A stretch of DNA of 7,991 nt, taken from assembly GCA_030586765.1 (NCBI GenBank), contig JAUQZZ010000090.1, positions 1 to 7,991 of the forward strand. Reading direction: 5' to 3'. A program made the translations under genes and the position numbers. This stretch comes from Candidatus Brocadiales bacterium (lineage in GTDB: Bacteria; Planctomycetota; Brocadiia; Brocadiales; Bathyanammoxibiaceae). The notes beneath the pieces are model-generated. The model searched no databases and was not told the DNA's origin. It saw only the letters and a program-made list of their open reading frames with translations. This document shows, one piece after another, positions 6,636-7,991 of this stretch (position 1 is the stretch's first letter; each line of letters begins with the position of its first letter).

Positions 6636-7505
6636 ATGAAAAGTATCGTAAAGGATAAAGAAGCAAGTAGGGAGGGGAAGATTCAGGGAGCCGTAAGGTC
6701 CCTCTATTTTCAGATACCCCTTGTAGTCCTGTGCATGTCTCTGATGGGATTAGCCACATACCTGGGGGGTAGACACCTTAGTGCCCTGGAGGACTTCCGT
6801 ATCCTAGAGGTCGACTTTACCGTCTTCCCCACGGAGGGGGTAAAGGAGGAGTTGGTTCGACAAGTAAAGGATACTAGGGGTATCCTGGGCAAGAACCTTT
6901 TCGAGAAGGACATCACTAGGAAAGTGGCAAAGGACCTGGAAAAGAACCCCTGGGTGTTAAAGGTACACTCCTCAAGGAGGGTCTTTCCCAATAAGCTCCA
7001 GGTGAAGCTGGAGCTGAGGAGACCTGAGGCCGTGTTTAAGAAGAAGGAAGAGTTTTATCTCCTGGATGCCGAGGGAACGATACTGCCAGAAAAATTCTAT
7101 TCCTGGCCCAAGGGCCAGAGGAAGACCCCCTATATAGAGTCAGCCAGGGTAGCAGAGGTTCCAGGGCCTGGAAAGAGGTTAGAGGATAAGGGTGTCCTGG
7201 CAGGGATAGAACTGGTGAGGTTCCTAAAAAAGAATAATGCGCATAAGCTCTTAGGGATAAAGGCAGTGGACGTGAGCAATGTGGGCAGGGGTAGGCCCAG
7301 GGGTGAAAGCGACATAGTGCTTCGGACGGAAGGGGATGTGGCTATAAAGTGGGGATGCCCACCCCTCTGTCAGCAGGCGGGAGAACTCTCTGATAGCGAG
7401 AAGCTCAACAATCTTCTCAGTGTGGTAAAGGCAGAGGGTCCCAGGCTTGCCCAGATGGAGTATGTGGATGTCCGATGGCAGACCCCCAGAGGAAAGCGTC
7501 GTTAG
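6636..7505 (+). CDS. ftsQ: Cell division protein FtsQ/DivIB family
   Basis: FtsQ links early and late divisome proteins through the FtsQBL complex and has no known enzymatic role. The 289-residue protein has the expected bitopic layout. A basic cytoplasmic N-terminus (1-23) is followed by one membrane segment at about 24-44 and an extracytoplasmic POTRA domain at about 54-130. The POTRA hallmarks are FRILEVDFTVFP near 54-65, GKNLFEKDITRKVAKDLEKN at 85-104, WVLKVHSSRRVFPNKLQVKL at 106-125, then RRPEAVF at 128-134 and the strand LLDAEGTIL at 142-150. The beta domain follows, with the typical KLNNLLSVV at 256-264 and ending YVDVRWQTPRGKRR. An unusual CPPLC pair (Cys241, Cys245) sits in the beta domain. 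FtsQ sequences are divergent, so the call rests on architecture and on its place after ddl. ATG 6636 has AGAAGGA 4 bases upstream. Confidence 0.88.
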   Translation: MKSIVKDKEASREGKIQGAVRSLYFQIPLVVLCMSLMGLATYLGGRHLSALEDFRILEVDFTVFPTEGVKEELVRQVKDTRGILGKNLFEKDITRKVAKDLEKNPWVLKVHSSRRVFPNKLQVKLELRRPEAVFKKKEEFYLLDAEGTILPEKFYSWPKGQRKTPYIESARVAEVPGPGKRLEDKGVLAGIELVRFLKKNNAHKLLGIKAVDVSNVGRGRPRGESDIVLRTEGDVAIKWGCPPLCQQAGELSDSEKLNNLLSVVKAEGPRLAQMEYVDVRWQTPRGKRR

Positions 7506-7513
7506 GAAAGAAT

Positions 7514-7551
7514 CGTTGGGTGCCTGACCGCCTTGGTGCAGGGGCCCAACG
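7514..7551 (+). other. Long stem-loop 8 bases after the ftsQ stop
   Basis: CGTTGGG (7514-7520) pairs perfectly with CCCAACG (7545-7551). Inside, CCTG (7523-7526) pairs with CAGG (7539-7542), and ACC with GGT closes a small loop with one bulged base. No T tract follows on either strand, so it is not a standard intrinsic terminator. A role as mRNA 3' end protector, processing site or Rho-linked pause is possible but unproven. Confidence 0.5.
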
Positions 7552-7585
7552 CTATAAGGAGTAACCCCAATGGCGTCCGTAGGGG

Positions 7586-7639
7586 ATTCAAGGGTTCAAG
7601 GTTTGAGGGTTTAGAGATGAAGGATTTGAGGTTTAAGAA
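7586..7639. repeat. Degenerate purine-rich tandem tract, period about 7-8 bases
   Basis: Variants of the units TTCAAGG, TTTGAGG, TTTAGAG and TTTAAGA follow one another with a period of 7-8 bases. The tract runs up to the first structured repeat copy. It looks like decayed simple-sequence DNA of the kind seen in the spacers of several bacterial groups. No function can be read from it. Confidence 0.45.
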
Positions 7640-7758
7640 CTTTACCCGCCTCGTCTTCACTGGCTCGGGGCCAGTGGATTGTATGCGGCCTTTCCCACAG
7701 GGGGCCAGAGGCATACAAGTAATGAGAAATAGCCACCCCTCACATATGACGAGGCGGG
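7636..7758 (+). repeat. Structured tandem element, copy 1 (four-way-junction fold)
   Basis: The element opens with AGAACTTT, then CCCGCCTCGTC (7645-7655) pairs perfectly over 11 bp with GACGAGGCGGG (7748-7758), and A7644-T7759 adds a twelfth pair. Enclosed are three hairpins. Hairpin 1 is CACTGGC (7658-7664) with GCCAGTG (7670-7676). Hairpin 2 is TTGTATGC (7679-7686) with GCATACAA (7711-7718), topped by GGCC/GGCC and CCC/GGG. Hairpin 3 is TGAG (7723-7726) with CTCA (7739-7742) around a 12-base loop holding AGCCACCC. The loop and the flanking bases 7711-7743 are identical in copy 2. This could be a structured RNA or a MITE/REP-like palindromic element. I do not recognise a named family. Confidence 0.75.
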
Positions 7759-7764
7759 TTTTTT
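7644..7764 (+). terminator. Possible intrinsic terminator formed by the copy 1 closing stem
   Basis: The GC-rich 3' arm GACGAGGCGGG at 7748-7758 is followed at once by six T (7759-7764), the layout of a Rho-independent terminator on the + strand. The enclosed loop is about 90 bases instead of the usual few, but it is filled by three hairpins that bring the arms together. Termination of the dcw transcript here is plausible but inferred. Confidence 0.4.
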
Positions 7765-7831
7765 CTCTTATGCCTAAGGTGGATAGGGATAGCCATGTCC
7801 GCCTATGGCGGATGTATAGGACTTGCCCTCT
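7765..7831 (+). other. Spacer between the two copies with mutually exclusive hairpins
   Basis: TCCGCC (7798-7803) pairs with GGCGGA (7807-7812) across a TAT loop, and weaker pairs extend this to 9 bp. The same TCCGCC can pair instead with GGTGGA at 7778-7783 (one G-T pair). Also, GCCAT (7792-7796) can pair with ATGGC (7805-7809). GGCGGA can further pair with TCCGCC at 7839-7844, the 5' arm of copy 2. The segment has no gene and no similarity to the rest of the copies. Confidence 0.45.
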
Positions 7832-7947
7832 AGAACTTTCCGCCTCGTCTCCACTGGCTTGGAGTCAGTGGATTGTATGCGGCCCACGGGGGCCAAGAAG
7901 CATACAAGTAATGAGAAATAGCCACCCCTCACCTATGGCGAGGCGGA
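7832..7947 (+). repeat. Structured tandem element, copy 2
   Basis: It begins with the same AGAACTTT as copy 1. TCCGCCTCGTC (7839-7849) pairs with GGCGAGGCGGA (7937-7947) over 11 bp with one T-G pair. CACTGGC (7852-7858) pairs with GTCAGTG (7864-7870), again with one G-T pair. TTGTATGC (7873-7880) pairs with GCATACAA (7900-7907), topped by GGCCC/GGGCC. TGAG (7912-7915) pairs with CTCA (7928-7931) around the same 12-base loop. About 5 bases of the hairpin 2 tip are missing relative to copy 1, yet the stem is kept. What follows is T-rich (TTAATCTTTTCTT) but not a clean T run. Confidence 0.75.
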
Positions 7948-7959
7948 GTTAATCTTTTC

Positions 7960-7984
7960 TTGTGGGTGCCGCAACCTCCCACAA
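7960..7984. other. 7-bp inverted repeat at the window end
   Basis: TTGTGGG (7960-7966) and CCCACAA (7978-7984) form a perfect stem around an 11-base loop. On the + strand it is followed by AAAAACCC and on the - strand by an A-rich stretch, so neither side has a terminator T tract. It may belong to a leader of the next gene, which is outside the window. Confidence 0.4.
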
Positions 7985-7991
7985 AAACCCA

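Larger units (their letters stand above)
7506..7991. other. 486-base region after ftsQ with no believable gene, repeat and hairpin rich
   Basis: No reading frame here has family motifs or a normal protein composition. Frames that stay open cross the repeat copies and read basic, low-complexity peptides. In most dcw clusters ftsA and ftsZ follow ftsQ closely, but here a long spacer follows and the next gene lies beyond the window. The content is a hairpin (7514-7551), a purine-rich degenerate tract (7586-7639), two copies of a structured element, a hairpin-bearing spacer between them, and a last hairpin at 7960-7984. I see no convincing -35/-10 pair. Confidence 0.7.

Noticed and set aside
7533..7558. 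Promoter with TTGGTG and TATAAG after ftsQ
   Set aside because: The spacing is only 14 bases, and both boxes lie in or next to the 7514-7551 hairpin.
7570..7614. 14-codon open frame (ATG to TAG) with AAGGAG 8-9 bases upstream, a possible leader peptide
   Set aside because: The spacing is reasonable, but the peptide has no regulatory codon run, no antiterminator pairing was found and half of it is in the degenerate tract. Not enough to call.
7502..7714. 70-codon open frame on - strand after ftsQ
   Set aside because: It spans the hairpin and purine-rich tract, has a proline/leucine repeat-like composition and no motif. It is likely a by-product of the low-complexity sequence.
7644..7759. Insertion sequence or MITE with 12-bp terminal inverted repeats
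   Set aside because: Not excluded, but there is no transposase, no clear target duplication at either copy, and the inner hairpins are conserved. It is therefore kept only as the alternative reading in the findings.
7636..7947. CRISPR array or diversity-generating repeat pair
   Set aside because: There are only two copies of about 115 bases, internally palindromic, with no regular spacers. The differences are mostly transitions that keep pairing, not adenine-specific changes.
7636..7947. Integron attC sites
   Set aside because: The copies are palindromic, but I find no matching RYYYAAC/GTTRRRY ends and no cassette-like genes between them.
7533..7952. 139-codon open frame on + strand from a TTG
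   Set aside because: It crosses both structured repeats, and its repeated peptide (IQVMRNSHPS) appears only because the copies lie in the same frame. It has no ribosome site of note, a very basic composition and no family motif.
7960..7984. Terminator at the window end
   Set aside because: The hairpin is good, but the bases after it are A-rich on both strands.

Overview
The window is one strand of a bacterial division and cell wall (dcw) cluster, followed by about 490 bases of non-coding, repeat-bearing DNA. All seven genes lie on the + strand: mraY (5' end cut off by the window), ftsW, murG, murC, murB, ddl and ftsQ. They overlap or sit a few dozen bases apart, so they probably form one transcript. 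The largest gaps are 44 bases (mraY-ftsW) and 25 bases (ddl-ftsQ). murG/murC overlap by 23, murC/murB by 35 and murB/ddl by 7 bases. I see no convincing promoter inside the gene block.

Together the genes cover most of lipid II synthesis and its use. MurB makes UDP-MurNAc, MurC adds L-Ala, and Ddl makes the D-Ala-D-Ala later added by MurF. MraY moves the UDP-MurNAc-pentapeptide onto undecaprenyl phosphate (lipid I), and MurG adds GlcNAc (lipid II). FtsW polymerises at the septum, and FtsQ is a structural divisome protein. The usual murD between mraY and ftsW is absent. In its place is a short gap with a 7-bp perfect hairpin beside the ftsW ribosome binding site.

The organism is a bacterium with a full peptidoglycan pathway. 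Arginine is written mostly as AGG and isoleucine often as ATA, starts include GTG (ftsW) and TTG (murG), and Shine-Dalgarno sites are strong. Such codon use is frequent in thermophilic or deep-branching lineages. The order murG-murC-murB-ddl-ftsQ recalls Proteobacteria and related phyla. I cannot assign a taxon from this alone.

The stretch from 7506 to 7991 holds no believable gene. It has a long hairpin just after ftsQ, a purine-rich degenerate repeat tract, and two about 90% identical copies of a structured element of about 115 bases (7636-7758 and 7832-7947). Each copy folds as a closing stem of about 11 bp enclosing three hairpins. Nearly all differences between the copies keep the base pairing. 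The first copy runs directly into six T. Between the copies lies a segment with mutually exclusive hairpins that could also pair with the second copy's closing stem. This tandem element is the most interesting part of the window. It could be a structured RNA or attenuator pair, or a small palindromic mobile repeat. I do not recognise it as any named family.
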